Origin: Takakia lepidozioides
Lineage: Eukaryota > Streptophyta > Takakiopsida > Takakiales > Takakiaceae
NCBI GenBank assembly: GCA_030704615.1
Contig: CM060731.1
Coordinates: forward strand, 53,736,221-53,800,220
DNA: 64,000 nt
Direction: 5' to 3'
Shown: piece by piece, positions 30,484 to 41,800 of the stretch
Numbering within the stretch: position 1 is the first letter of the stretch
How the letters are laid out: each line of letters opens with the position of its first letter
Notes under the pieces: generated by a model
The model's database searches: none
Seen by the model: the letters and a program-made list of their open reading frames with translations, nothing else
Told to the model about the DNA's origin: nothing
Position numbers and translations under genes: made by a program

Positions 30484-30681
30484 TTCTCCACTAGTACATC
30501 ATTGAAAACTATCCTAGCATGCGCACCATGTTCGAGTAAGTGAGAAGCTCATTAACAAAGGTGACAATGCAACAGTTCATTCCCTTCCTATTTATGCCTG
30601 TTTGTAGTTGTTGGTTGTCATGTAATTGCATTATGTGCACGTGTTGGTTCTCACGGGAGGGACACATTCATATATGTCAGG

Positions 30682-31548
30682 ATGTATGAAACAATTCGAG
30701 CACGTGTGGAGGCAAGTCGTTGGTTGTTTCTACAGGAAGAACGTGCTGAAGGGAGGGCAGCTCACGGGGAGGACTATGAGTACCCACCTGACTTGGCTCT
30801 TCCTCCCAAATATGCAGAGCTGGTTGATCCTCCCTTGATCATTGCAACTTCATACAATAGCATGTCAGCTTATGGAAACCACTACAGGGTGTCTTCAACC
30901 AATATTGGCACAAGTAAAGTGTCATATGACTTAGGGGTGTCATATGACTTAGGGGTGTCATCTATTTTCCACCATGTATCTACAAACAGTGCAGAAGAGG
31001 AGGTGGTAGAAAGCCTGCGATACGTGGGTGTCATTAAAGAGATACTGGAAATTGACTATGGGAAGACAAGGCCCATTGTGATGTTGTGTTCTTGGGTTCG
31101 GGCAAAGAAGGGGAGCCGCAATCAGCCTGCATCCATGAAGCAGGATGATTGTGGGTTCACATTGGTGAATTTCTCCCAAATGTTGGCTCCACAAGAGCAG
31201 CCATTCGTGCTGCCGTCACAAGTGGAGCAGGTATTTTTCAGCACTTGTGTTCATGAACCTCGGTGGAATGTGGTCCTTGAGAAAAGCCCCCGATCTTCTC
31301 GGGTGGTTTGTGATGTGTCAATTGGTAACGATGATCTTCGTAGTGTGGAAGGCCTCTTAGCCCCCGAACGAGTCAAAGAGACACATGTTGCAGGCCCGAA
31401 TTTGGGCCAGACAATTGAAGTGACTCCCGAAGTTCTTGCCTCACTATACCGGGATGTGTGCAACGAGGCCCCCATTGTGGTGGAGAATGACAGTACCAAT
31501 GAGGAAGAAGATGACAGCCCGGACGAGCTGCCTGACATTGATGTGTAA
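30682..31548 (+). pseudogene. CACTA C-terminal fragment, DUF4216-like
   Basis: The frame has YDLGVSYDLGVSS (a short tandem duplication), YGKTRPIVMLCSWVRAKKGS, DCGFTLVNFSQMLAPQEQPF and PSQVEQVFFSTCVHEPRWNV. It follows the pattern of the domain after DUF4218 in CACTA proteins (DUF4216): a W, then GFTxVNF, then PFxLxSQxxQVFxxxxxxxxxW. The tail is acidic (EEEDDSPDELPDIDV) and ends at TAA. It lies 200 bp after the preceding fragment. Confidence 0.82.
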
Positions 31549-32009
31549 GGCTTTTATGGCAGCATGCTTGTTCACTGCTATCCAGATTTCAAGAGGTCCA
31601 TGGGTGGTAGTGAAGATCACCTATAGTGTAGAGGGGCTAAGATTTCTTGCAGGCTGCACCATGACTAGCACGCCATTACCATGACTGTTAATGCTGGTTT
31701 GAACTTCTGGCAGAGCCACCACCATGGCTTGTGCAATTCTGTGCTATTGTTGAGAAGAACCCTTACCCATTCCCCTCATTTTTGTCGGATGATGTTTCCA
31801 TGTCATGATGCCACCAATATGGAGGCTTTGCAGAAGTACCCACTCCACTTCAATTTTCACAGCCCAGCAATCTGCAATTTCTTACTTTGCTGCATCATGC
31901 ATGCTACACTCACATAGTCGTAATTCGTCTTTGTGCACTTGTCATACCCATGGCGAACATTGGCTGTAATCCAGCGTTAGGCTTGTAACCAGTAGCCTAT
32001 TATGTGGCC
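31549..32009. other. no gene seen
   Basis: No motif is recognised. This is probably the 3' part of the CACTA remnant up to the point where the LINE piece begins. Confidence 0.4.
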
Positions 32010-33150
32010 TAAACAGCCCTTATGTTTGCGGATGACTTTGCAGGCATAGGGGAGACTCAAACCAATCTCCAGGAGTTGATTGATTGCGCGAAGAGATACT
32101 TTGATCTTTGGGGGCTAGAGGCTAATGACAGCAAATGTGCAGTGGTAGCATTCAATGACAGAGGAGAGGGAGGAAGTGATCTTAAGTGGCAGTGGGGTAG
32201 CCAAGAGATCCCGGTCCTCCCTTCCTACACTTACCTGGGCGTTGAGTTTTTCTCCAATTGTAATTGGGATGCACATATCCGGAAAGTTGTTCAAACTGGC
32301 AAGGGCAAAGCTCTGGGCCTCAATGAATTTTTCCACTGCAGAGAGGTCAACTCTGAGGTTAAGAAAACCATGCTTTGTCGCGTTATTAGACCTGCCTTGG
32401 AGTACGGATCTGCAATATGGGTTGATAACTCCAACCAGGCTAAGTCTCTAGAATCCATTGAAGTGGGGGTGCTTAAGGAGTGTATGTGAGCATGCTCCAA
32501 AATAGCCAATGTGGCTGGTGGGGTGAGTTTGGCATTCCGTCCTTAAGCTCCCGACGAGATGAATTCAAGCACATATGGTGGGGTCAGCTGCAACATATGC
32601 CCAACACCAGATATCCTAAGTTAATCGACTCTATATCTTGGAAACAGAGGCTAAGTCCTGGCAGAGGCTGTAGTGTCCAAAGCCATGTCTTTTGCCATGA
32701 GATTGTCTGATGAAAATGAAGTTAGGCAGAAAACTTCCCTGAACTTGTTTCCAGTCAGTGACATGGGGGATGCCATCTTGGATGACCTCAAGGGTCTACC
32801 CACTCTCGGCACAAGACTGAAATTTAACCTCAGGGTAGGAAGCCTACCTTTGAACATCAAACAGAAGTAGAGAGGAAAGGGAGAGTGCAATCGCCCGTTG
32901 TGTGGGCCATCTGAAGACATAATTCATTTACCGATACACTATCCGGGGTTCTGTCACCAAAGAGACGATCTCTTCAAATCTATCAAGGGAATTGTGCCTG
33001 TACCCCTGTTTACCAACTTTGAAAGTCTCGAGGCTGAGCCAAAAGCCCAGGCCCTCCTGAGGCCTAGTTTTTGGGCAAATCACAGACAACAGATTGATGC
33101 TTGTGTCTCCTCGATTTCTAGAGGATATCTGGAAAACCCGGATTAATTCT
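32010..33150 (+). pseudogene. LINE RT catalytic box to C terminus, direct piece
   Basis: Starts at the catalytic box MFADDFAGIGE (FADD) followed by CAKRYFDLWGLEANDSKCAV and YTYLGVEFFSNCNWDAHIRK, typical of the LINE RT C-terminal side. After a TGA at 32487 it continues in several frames. A Cys/His cluster (CNRPLCGPSEDIIHLPIHYP) near 32890-32950 resembles the zinc-binding end of LINE ORF2. No poly(A) tail or target duplication is visible. Confidence 0.78.
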
Positions 33151-34560
33151 ATATATGAAGGTAAGTCTTACTACCGACGTCAGCCCCTGACAGAGGTAGG
33201 TTCTGTCCCTTTTGTTCCCGCTCAAACTGGGCGCGGGGTCAATGGGCAACAAGGCTATGGCAAACAACGTCTTATGAGTACAATCTGTGGCCTAAACACG
33301 GAATTGTGGACATGCAAGGTGGTCAGTTTGTCTTGTCAGGAAGGCTTGCAGACGGTTAGCTTGACTCGGAATTTTTTCCCTTGTGTTTCCCACCCCCCTA
33401 AACTTTACCTTCATGGCAGTTTGATGATGCATTGATAGTGTGGCTCGCAACAGTGCCCCCGTTTTGCCACTGCATTAGAATTTGGCGGGAAGCAGGTTGG
33501 CGGGAGCGCAGATTATATCTCCACTTCGCTCCACTTGCCTTTCATTCTGTTTGCTCTTGCTCGCTCTTCATCGCTCTCACTTCTTTGCAGTGTCTACGTC
33601 ATCCCTGTTCACTTTGTCGTTTGGCAAGTCGCCCTTGCATCACACGGTTAGCATGCGAACGCATTTGTTATGGTCATCGTTGTGGGCCAACTCACCCCAT
33701 CATCACACGACTACCATGCGATCCCGCTTCAGGAGAACTGCACACACAGCTCAATGGCACCGCAGCATGGAGCGCCTTCGGAGGGAGCAGGCAATTCAGT
33801 ATGTTGCAGAGCAGGCAGAAGCACAGCGAATTAGCCGTCATGCGGAAGAGGCTTGTTTAATTGTGCTTCACTGGCTTGGAACTAGCGGCATTCACCGAAG
33901 GCAGGTCGTGCCTCAATGTTTCTGCCTATCTGCTTGTAGCAAAAGGCTGGACGCCTGTGGGCGTCGGTACCCCTACCTATATGGCTACGCAGCGTGGTAC
34001 CACATCACTAAGCTTCCTTGTCCAATTGGGTTCTCCCTGTAGAGAAGTTGTGAGAGGATGTCAGTCATGAAGTTTGTTGCTGCTCTTGTGTGTGAAGGCA
34101 TCCTGTAATATTTAATGAGAGTCATTGCGCACACAATGTGCCATGATTCTGAGTAGGCCAGTGCATTTGCAGATTGCGGTATAGCGAACGCCGCTCGTTT
34201 TTGGGTGCCCTGAACTACCCGCTAGGTCTTTTTGTCTACACATATTTTGCATCACTGTGAATCTGAATGACTGGCTGGTGTTTTGCACGAGGGTGCGTAT
34301 CCACTGAATGCATCGTTTCGTTTTCTCTCAAGCCTTTGTCTTTCAATTGTGCTGGGCAGTCATGCAGTCATAAAAGGCTGATACGACTGGAAAATAGCAG
34401 AGTTCTGGACGATAAACCCAACACCTACTGCGGGTCAGGAATACCAATGGGCTATGCATAAGTTACTACACTAGTTTTTCTGTTGGCCTCTATCTGATCT
34501 TCAATTTGACCTAGGGGATGGAGATGGATGAATACCAAAAAGTCCCCATTTTTTGCCTAC
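33151..34560. other. no recognisable gene
   Basis: A plus-strand frame (33482-34042) has a His/Ser-rich first half and a helical, Arg/Glu-rich middle (QWHRSMERLRREQAIQYVAE) but no family I know. The rest shows no motif. Confidence 0.4.
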
Positions 34561-34923
34561 TCCGTGAAGCTGTGATACTCTCTCTTGAATCTAGCCCGTT
34601 CCTTCATTTCCAAATGGTGCACAAAGTGGGGTCAAGGTTTCCCACAGACTGCCTGGGACAAAATCTGGAAGAGATCTGGAGGAAAGAATGTGCGGCAAAG
34701 CTATCTGGCTTCTTATGGAAGCTGGTTCACCGAGCCCTGCCCAGCAACAACCCATGCTGATTCCCCTACGTGCTCTTTATGTCAAGCTAATCCAAAATTT
34801 ATTGAGCATTGCTTGGTGCTCTACAATCTGCCCAGCAGGGTCTGGACATCAAGTTTTGAGACAGACTACTTGTCTGACTGGGGTCTCCTGAGTTTTTCCT
34901 GCCTCTGCTTATTCCATCACTAA
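34561..34923 (+). pseudogene. LINE-type RT zinc-binding (zf-RVT) fragment
   Basis: Two overlapping frames show WRKECAAKLSGFLWKLVHRA and LPSNNPC, then after a frameshift SPTCSLCQANPKFIEHCLVL and SRVWTS. The order F-W-K-x-hhxRxLPxN followed by CxLC-x-xxxxEHxxxxC and VW is that of the zinc-binding region at the end of plant LINE RTs. It is an isolated remnant. Confidence 0.65.
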
Positions 34924-35436
34924 ACTAAACATCCCCTTGGTTCCAATGCTGGTTACCCTGGTTCGAACTGTTGCAAGCCCTCATTTGCGCATTCATTCTC
35001 TCCTCCTTTCTCCTAGTAAATTTCTCTTCTTATCCCTTAGTAACATCTCTCCCTCTCTGGCTCTCCATGTCACTTAGCTTTCTCGTAGTTGCTCCAATGC
35101 ATTAGCTAGTTTGCTAGGGTTTCGGGGATGTTTCCCGCAGTAAGCCTTCACGGCCTTTGCAATGGTTATTTTTTCCACTGATGTGACCTTCATCGATTAT
35201 TTAATTTGATTAAAAGGGCCTCTGTCCCCTTTCTTTTATTACAAAAAAAAACTAGAGTACGTAAAGGATTTTGCATGCATAGTATGGCGTATTTGGGGAG
35301 GATTAAAAAGCAGAATTTTACGCCTAATGCCACTAGCACATTATGCCATTTGCACTAGCACATTATGAAACATAATGTGTTTGATTAGGATTTGCAAGCC
35401 AATGAGAGGGCGGCAGGCGCAATCCATCCTTTACGT
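34924..35436. other. no gene seen
   Basis: Pyrimidine-rich and then mixed sequence with an A-run at about 35243. No motif is recognised. A short duplicated phrase (GCACTAGCACATTATG) occurs around 35333-35367. Confidence 0.4.
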
Positions 35437-35543
35437 TATGGAATGGGCCACAACATGCCATTATGGTGGTTTCGGCGGCAGCTCGCCCTCCGGCTTGCCA
35501 CCACCTTACCCCGCCACAATGGCATGTTGCGGCCCATTCCATA
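35437..35543. repeat. inverted repeat / hairpin, 33-bp arms
   Basis: The left arm (35437-35469, TATGGAATGGGCCACAACAT...) and the right arm (35511-35543) are reverse complements at about 30 of 33 positions, around a 41-bp loop. It could be a small foldback element or a hairpin RNA precursor. Confidence 0.7.
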
Positions 35544-36394
35544 GCTACATAGCCAAGTGGTTGGGTGTTTGTGCCATAACCTATGTGATCTAGAGTTCAA
35601 AGGCTCATTGTATGGTAGTAGTACTTTGTGATGAAGTGACACTACAATTTACTATAATTTATCCTTACTCGGGGAGGAGTCATTCTTCCATTAGATTATT
35701 GTGCACAACTTGAAGGTATATAGGAATCAAATATAAAGTAAATAATTGACTAATGAAAAATGAAATCTACCACAAGTGACTACACCCTAGTAGAAAAGCT
35801 ACAACAGAAATCAGAAATTACAAGCTCCGGGTCCAGCGTCAAATTTAGGATGTACCGGCGAAGGGTAAAGTAAAGTTTGTAAGGGTAAAGTAAGTAAAAG
35901 TGAAGTCAAGTTTGTTATAAGGGTAAAGCAAAGGAAAGATAAGATAAAGTAAAGTTTGTTTAACGTCCAGTGAAAATAATCATGATTTTGGTGGGTGAAA
36001 GTCTGTTTACCCACCCTCCCAGCGCAACAGTGCAAATACAAACAGACAGACAGACAAGCGCCATAGCTGCTGCTCTGCTGCTGCCTGCCCACACCATCTC
36101 GCTTTGTTTTGCTGTGGTGGCGTCGGGCCTGCTACTGAGCGCCGATGATGGCTCACATTTCTGGTGGTCGACTTTTTGTTGCCTGTATCAAGTGCTTCTT
36201 GTTTTTTAGCTGGCCGTTGTTGGTCTCTGCTTCCATGTGAGGTTTTGCATTGGTGCTGCGTTGGGTTCGCCTAGCATGAACGGGATACAGAATTTGAATG
36301 TAGGAGTGCAGGGATGGCCGACATGTTTCTGCCAATGCATGCGGTTTGAGAGGGAGTAGGACCTGAGCGAATGGAACTGCGAGCGTTCAACCCG
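35544..36394. other. no gene seen
   Basis: AT-rich, with a GTAAAGTAAGT-type short repeat at about 35865-35960. No coding motif is recognised. Confidence 0.4.
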
Positions 36395-36510
36395 ATAGCG
36401 CGATAGTTCATCCGCTGACGAGATTTCGTCCTCTGGTGCAGTTTCATCCACTGCAACCGATTCTCATCCAGGAGTGCAGATTGTCATCCACTCGCTCAAT
36501 AGTTCATCCG
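36395..36510. repeat. TTCATCC repeat (reverse copy of the 545-870 family)
   Basis: The phrases GCGCGATAGTTCATCCGCTG and GCAGTTTCATCCACTGC are reverse complements of phrases in 580-640. This shows a dispersed repeat. Confidence 0.65.
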
Positions 36511-36539
36511 ATTGGACAATGGTGGTGCTCCCAACTCTG

Positions 36540-36660
36540 GGGCAATGTTCCCACGCGTTTCCATGTGTTCCCACGAGTTCCTAAGCGTTCTCACGCGTAC
36601 CCTCGAGTTCCCAAGGAGTTCACACGCGTTTCCAAGCGTTCCCACGCGTTCCCAAGCTAG
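36540..36660. repeat. GTTCCCACGCG short tandem repeat
   Basis: About ten degenerate copies of an 11-12-bp unit GTTCCCACGCGT or GTTCCCAAGC. The plus-strand frame across it (FPRVSMCSHEF...) is a translation of the repeat. Confidence 0.75.
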
Positions 36661-36699
36661 GGTTTGCGTCGCTTTGCCTCTGCGATTGCTGCAATGAGC

Positions 36700-37758
36700 T
36701 ATGGCTTCTATGGAGCAACCAGAGGTGCTGTTCTTGGTTTCTTGATCCTCAATAGACCACCAATAATGCCTCTAACTCCCTGAACATGCTATTTGCCACA
36801 CAGCAAGCTCTCTTTCTCTATTTTCTCTATAGAACTTATTGAAACAAGCATAGAACAAGCTATTAAGCTTTTTATGGCATACCCTCTTCTAGCCATCGCA
36901 TGCACTCATAGTGCTTCCTTCCATGGCCATAGTGCACCTCTTAGAGCTCCTAATCCAGCCCTGCACTTGCCACTTCCATAGACATGCTCTTCCCAAGCTT
37001 GGGATTGAAACCCCAACTCAAAGCATGCTCTACAAATACACTATTCCGCCCCAAAGAGAAATCAGATGTCTACCTCCATTCATAGCTCTCATAAGCTTGA
37101 AGTTGAAGACTCCCACAAGCTGAAACCATGCTCCACACATGCACCGCTTGCTTCCTTAACACCCAAGCTCTTCTTGAACTCCTCAAACCCTGCAACACTT
37201 GCAAAACAAGAGCTTCTTCACAAGCTCTCAAACTTTTCAATGGGGATCTCCTTGAAGACCTCATCTTGTACATAAACACCACAAGGCTTTCTTCTTGCAA
37301 ACCCTGCAACACCTTGTAACTTAAGAGCTATCTATCAAGCTCTCTTCTACACACAAGTGCTAACTATGCTAACACCTTGCACTCATAGATGTAAGCATAT
37401 CTTCTTTTAGTGATACGGAAATGATGAAAAAAAGAGAAACCACTCTATCACGTTATATAAGTCAAGCCAATGGCACCTTTGCTAAAGGACTCCACCATAC
37501 AGACCTCACCCACTCTCCATCTCAAGTACTAGAGCTATGGCGGCGAGAGAGGCCTCGGGAGGCTCGACTAGAAGAAGACGAGCCTGCCTACGTCTCACGT
37601 GGAGATAACCTCCCCACGTCCCAAGTGAGGTTCGCCACCTCACTTGGCACATGGAACCAAATGAAGTCCCAATGCCAACAAAATACAAATATAAATGTAT
37701 AATGTCCTAATTAGTTAGAAATAACTATTTCTAACTAATCACAAACAAAACCATGACA
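36700..37758. repeat. LTR-like sequence related to 12800-13358
   Basis: The order of words parallels the right end of the first retroelement: AAGTGCTAA..., TGCACTCATAGATGTAAG, TGATACGG, a CTCCACC word, a GC-rich middle, TAACTA...TAGTTA inverted words, and CATGACA at 37758 in place of CTTGACA. I read it as a diverged or solo LTR. The left limit is unclear. No gene is seen. Confidence 0.4.
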
Positions 37759-37929
37759 AGTGAGCCAGTACACAAACCATTTATGTTGCGATGACAGGTG
37801 TCAGGGTCGAGCATATACAATGTAGTATTTACAATAGGACTTTATTATTACATGCACGATCAAAATTGAGTTATGTCTTCATAAAAGAACCATTGTACTG
37901 CCACAAATCTCATATCTACGAGACTATGG

Positions 37930-39383
37930 TCTACTCCATCCTATATACGTCTTTCGGCTCAGGCCAATTGAATGGCTTGCCCATGAACCGAAGTAGTACA
38001 TGGGCTAATGTGACTCTCTCATTCTTGTTGTTGTCGTACAACTTTTGTAGCATTGAATGTCAACAACCTCCCGTAAATTGGTCCTCGAACATACTTTCAT
38101 CATAATGAGTGCCGCCATTTATTCGTACCGCTATCTTCCCAATGGCAAAGGTCTCCGACGTCATGTCCTGGGGGGGGGGGGGGGGGCATTCGCATTGAAA
38201 ACCGATGCAATATCTTTTTTCACCCACCATCTTTTCGCGAGTTCCCGGTCCAGCTTGTCTTGGTTTTCAAACTGGTACGACGAGGCTTTGTGTATGCCCA
38301 ATGGGGTGGCTAAGCCCCAATCACACACCCCAATCTTGATCTCCTCGGTGCCATCTGGAAAATGCAACAAGATGTTGTCGGGGGACAAGTCGTTGTGCAA
38401 GACATCGTTCTTGTGGACAACATCCATGATGCACACCAGTGCCCATGCAAGTTTACTGCGCACTTTCCGGAAACGAAGCAAGCGATCGCATTCCTAGAAC
38501 TCTGCTTCCGCTCTCCTTTGTTCTAAAATCACCTTGTTGTTCGAATCGTTGCCCCATTTTCTGTCAAGGTTCATCATGTCGCGTGTTGTCCCCCCATTCC
38601 ACCAGCGAGTGTAACCCTCTACCTCACGTGCATTCACAGCAAAATATGAGATAACACCCGGATGCTGGAACTTCACTGCCAAACACTCGTCGTTATGTTG
38701 TCTCAACGCATTTTCTTGATTTTTGGACTTGGGTTTTTTTTCCCGTTAGATCCCAACGCTCCAGTATTCTAGAATCGCCAACAATCCTATACTGACGGAC
38801 CTTAGCATACCCTCCTTCTTTGTAAGAGCCAATCTCTACCACCTTCGCAGTAGATTTCAGGTAATAAAGACCAGTTGTGTCTCCCCCGCCCGATGACCCC
38901 GCTTTCCAATGGACAACCCTAGTGAATTTTGACTTGCCGAGCAAGCCCAATACTCAACACGCCGCATTAACTCAGCTTCGGCGGAGGGCACTCGACCCTC
39001 GGATGCTCTACCCTTCCATGTCTTCATTAACTGCCTCAAATTCCACGTGGCGTCTTTCGTCCTGCTTTGGATCCACCAATTGAACTTCGGCTTGTAACTG
39101 TCTGCTGTCCACTTAGCCCCTGCCAAAGCGTTTGTCATTTTCCTCTCTATTTTTTGCTGGAAAATCTGAAACATCTCCAATCCATACCTGACATAAGCAC
39201 TCTCCAGCCTCGTCATGTCCTTACCCTTGATTAGTCCACTACCATTTCTTTCACCCTATCCAAGGCATCCGGTCCCGGGTAGTGTGGCTTGTTGACCTGA
39301 CTATCCCGCTCGTAGGCACGTTTTCTCTTCCTCTGACCCCCAGACGACCCCGCCCCAAAACTTGAATTCACAACCCCTGACAT
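37930..39383 (-). pseudogene. protein kinase-like gene, frameshifted
   Basis: Minus strand. The N terminus (ATG at 39383) is Ser/Gly- and Lys/Arg-rich (GGQRKRKRAYERDSQ). A kinase fold follows in pieces: a Gly loop in VVEIGSYKEGGYAKVRQYRI, an alpha-helical middle, the catalytic loop VLHNDLSPDNILLHF (HxD and Asn present), and IKIGVCDWGLATPLG where DFG is DWG. A run of 18 G near 38168-38186 (C on the coding strand) shifts the frame. Beyond it the C-lobe resumes with a stop (VTLAHVLLRFMGKPFNWPEP). At least four frame changes and two stops make it a pseudogene as read. Kinase activity would depend on the unusual DWG. It sits between TE segments and may be part of one. Confidence 0.7.
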
Positions 39384-39733
39384 TGTATAAACCTTTGCCC
39401 ACTACAAGGTCCAAAACCTCAGAAAACGGCAATGGACACGTGTGGATGGTGACTTCGTAGTTTCTGCAAAAAAATAGGCCGCCGAAGATCTGAAAACAGC
39501 AAAATAGTGATACGATGATTGAACCGTGAACAAGGGTGTGGGACTGACCAATAGAAAAGCGACAAAACCCCCCCCCCCCAAATAATCACCTTTGCACCTC
39601 CCGTTGGCAGTGTCAAGCAACAAAGTCCGAAAGGACTACAGGATGCCAAGGAACCGCACCACAAGAGGGGCAAAAGTGATCAGAAAAGGAGGGGGAAATG
39701 GTTTATATATGCGCCCACCAGCCCCCCCCCCAA
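39384..39733. other. no gene; C/G homopolymer runs
   Basis: There are C runs at about 39570-39579 and 39722-39731. No coding motif is recognised. Together with the G run at 38168 these are unusual homopolymers within 1.6 kb. Confidence 0.4.
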
Positions 39734-39838
39734 AGGATTCTAGCAGGGGTGGAGTTTGCTCGGTGCTACATAGATGACATCATCATCTTTAGTGCTACGG
39801 TGGAAGAGCATGAGAGACACCTTCAGGGGGTATTTGAG
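39734..39838 (+). pseudogene. scrap of DNMT-element RT (YIDD box)
   Basis: The sequence encodes ILAGVEFARCYIDDIIIFSA and then TVEEHERHLQGVFE, matching copy 1 RT at its catalytic box. It ends with GTATTTGAG, and the same 9 bp reappear at 53350, followed by GCGCTTGAG, which continues the RT sequence. So this is the target into which element A inserted. Confidence 0.85.
39830..39838. repeat. 9-bp target site duplication, left copy
   Basis: GTATTTGAG. The right copy is at 53350-53358. A length of 9 bp is usual for Mutator-like elements. Confidence 0.8.
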
Positions 39839-40085
39839 GGGGGTTGCTATTCCATGAGCTCATGAGCGGGCATGGCTAACCCATGAGCCGCAAAGTAACA
39901 CACTTCGAATTTCGGCAGATTTTTTTCGGGCCAAAAACTATAAAATAATCAAAAATCGAAGATTTCCGCGCTCATGCTGGAAGCACTCCGCTCATGAGTA
40001 TCAGTGTACGCTCATGACTTGGAGCCCAGGCTCATGGACCGCCAGGCCAGGTCATAGAATAACTGAATTCTGGGCAATAACGGCA
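39839..40085. repeat. left terminus of element A with GCTCATG words
   Basis: Starts GGGGGTTGCTATTCCATGAG. At least seven CTCATG or CATGAGC words occur before 40060. The pair 39854-39873/53283-53302 is a perfect inverted repeat. Confidence 0.8.
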
Positions 40086-40087
40086 CC

Positions 40088-40545
40088 GAAATTATCCCAG
40101 AGGCAGAGACGCAAGCGGAATTAGGATCCGGGTTTGCAGACTCCGAAAACGCAATGGCGACCTATAACCGTGGATAGTACTATTGCAGAAGTGCAGGATG
40201 GTTGGGTATAACGACGCCGTAATTGGGCACAGGAAAAGAAATAGCGGGCTGAAGGCTCGGGAGTGAAGCCAACAACGGTGAAAGTAATTGGGCTCTGCCA
40301 ACCAAATACCCGGCTGCATCCTCCGGAGTGCAGGCGATAACGGCGCCGAAATGGGCCCCGGAAACCAAATACTCGGCTGAAGCCACCGGAGTGCAGCCGA
40401 TAACGGCGCCGAAATTGGGTCCGGAAACCAAATACCCGGCTGAAGGCTGGGGATTGCAACCAATAACGGCGCCGAAATTGACCTGCGGAAACAAAATTCT
40501 CGGCTGAAGCTTCCGCACTCCATGTAATAACGGCGCCGAAATTGG
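40088..40545. repeat. tandem array with GGCGCCGAAAT, period about 60-63 bp
   Basis: AACGGCGCCGAAATTGGG or a variant recurs near 40341, 40402, 40462 and 40526, with weaker copies near 40088 and 40214. Between them lies a degenerate 45-bp spacer (CCGGAAACCAAATACCCGGC...). The half-site CGGCGCCGAAATT is the same as in the palindrome array at 45500-47260. Minus-strand open frames here are translations of the repeat. Confidence 0.8.
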
Positions 40546-40663
40546 GCGTCGGAGAGCAAATACCCGCCTTACGGTGAGGGAGGCCTTGCTCTCATTTTGC
40601 TCTTCACTCTTCTCTGTTGTGCCCATCTCCTCCCTGCTTTGAGTTCGTGCTGTGTCGTGAGGC

Positions 40664-41226
40664 CATGTCGTGCCCGAATCACATCTATCGACGCCAGACG
40701 GGAGTCATTTTCCCGAAAGCAGACGACATCATTGTCTTCCTGGATGTTTACAGGGACGATCCTCGACTTGTCCAGCTGAGAGCAATGGAGTTTCTTCCAG
40801 GATTGCACGATTCTCCTGGACCCCGGCTGGGGAGCAGGTGGTTCCTACGCATCATGGACCTGGACTTTCCGCATGTGTGGGAGCCGAACAGATCACGCAC
40901 AGCGTTGCTGTATCGCTGGAATTGTTGCGAGTGGACGTATGATGAGTGCATAGGTGAAAACTTTACGCGTGGACGGACTGGCTCGGAAAGTGGGGACATT
41001 CTCTTCAGTTATGAGGATGAGGAGGAGGGGAACACAGGGCCCACTGTGAAAATGTCCTTCTACAAGGGGGCGCTATCGATAAACACGACATCCTCGTTAG
41101 TTTCAATCGGGCGACAGAAACCACTGACATTTTGTTCAAATATAGGCACCCGGTCACTGAGGAGGTCCTTGAGAGGCCAGTTCGAGTTCCTTCTTCTTGG
41201 GCGGGGGACCATAGGTCTTGCATGCT
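40664..41226 (+). pseudogene. small uncharacterised cargo ORF of element A
   Basis: Starts MSCPNHIYRRQTGVIFPKAD, then IIVFLDVYRDDPRLVQLRAM and WNCCEWTYDECIGENFTRGR. The open frame runs to 41228, but after a G5 run near 41065 another frame gives a more natural sequence (HDILVSFNRATETTDILFKY ... VRVPSSWAGDHRSCMLE) ending at TAG 41227, so I suspect a 1-base frameshift. I recognise no domain. It lies convergent to the transposase. Element B has no visible equivalent because its corresponding side is cut off. Confidence 0.5.
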
Positions 41227-41228
41227 AG

Positions 41229-41800
41229 AGTAGACATGTTTCAACTTGCTGACACTCATGGCACATACATTTTCATTCAGAAATCAAGCAGCTTCCCTGT
41301 GCCATATGGGGAATATACATGCTTCGATAATCTTCTGTTAATGTTATTTGCAATTCACTGCCAGTATGCTGGGACGTGTCCTTTGTCGTATGGATTGCTG
41401 TTTGCACAAGGTGCAGTATGCAAATGCTGGAATGTGCAGTAGGACCCTTCCCACTGGGCACACACACTAGCAATCTTGTAAAGGCATCACATTTGCAGAA
41501 CAGTAACAATGTATTTTGTAGCAAATTGGAGTCTTCTCATAAAGGTGGACGAAATTCACATGTAGCCATGGCGATGCGGCACCACCAAGTGTATAATTCC
41601 TCACAAAAAAATAGGGTGCAAGAAGATGAATGTAATATAATTGCCACTTTCTCCTTCCCGAATGTGGAATGTCAAGCAGTCCGACCAGTATCCTGCCGTA
41701 GGGCCTTGTGCAGCTCGTTGAAACTCAGTGTTGGAGCATGGATGAAGACGTCCACTGCGGATATGCAACTCATGCGCTTCATAAAAATGTAATAAAGGTG
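41229..41800. other. 3' region between cargo ORF and transposase
   Basis: No clear gene is seen. Frames such as 41376-41792 (plus) overlap and lack motifs. A 3' exon of the transposase may lie here, but I cannot define it. Confidence 0.35.

Noticed and set aside
32640-32668. GGCTGTAGTG as the right end of the CACTA element begun at 28004
   Set aside because: It shares only about nine bases with the left terminus and has no subterminal repeats or matching 3-bp duplication.
33482-34042. 186-residue frame as a possible gene
   Set aside because: No recognisable domain and low-complexity start. Listed only as unassigned sequence.
40092-40626. Minus-strand frames with repeated FGAVIGC words
   Set aside because: They are translations of the 60-63-bp tandem array.
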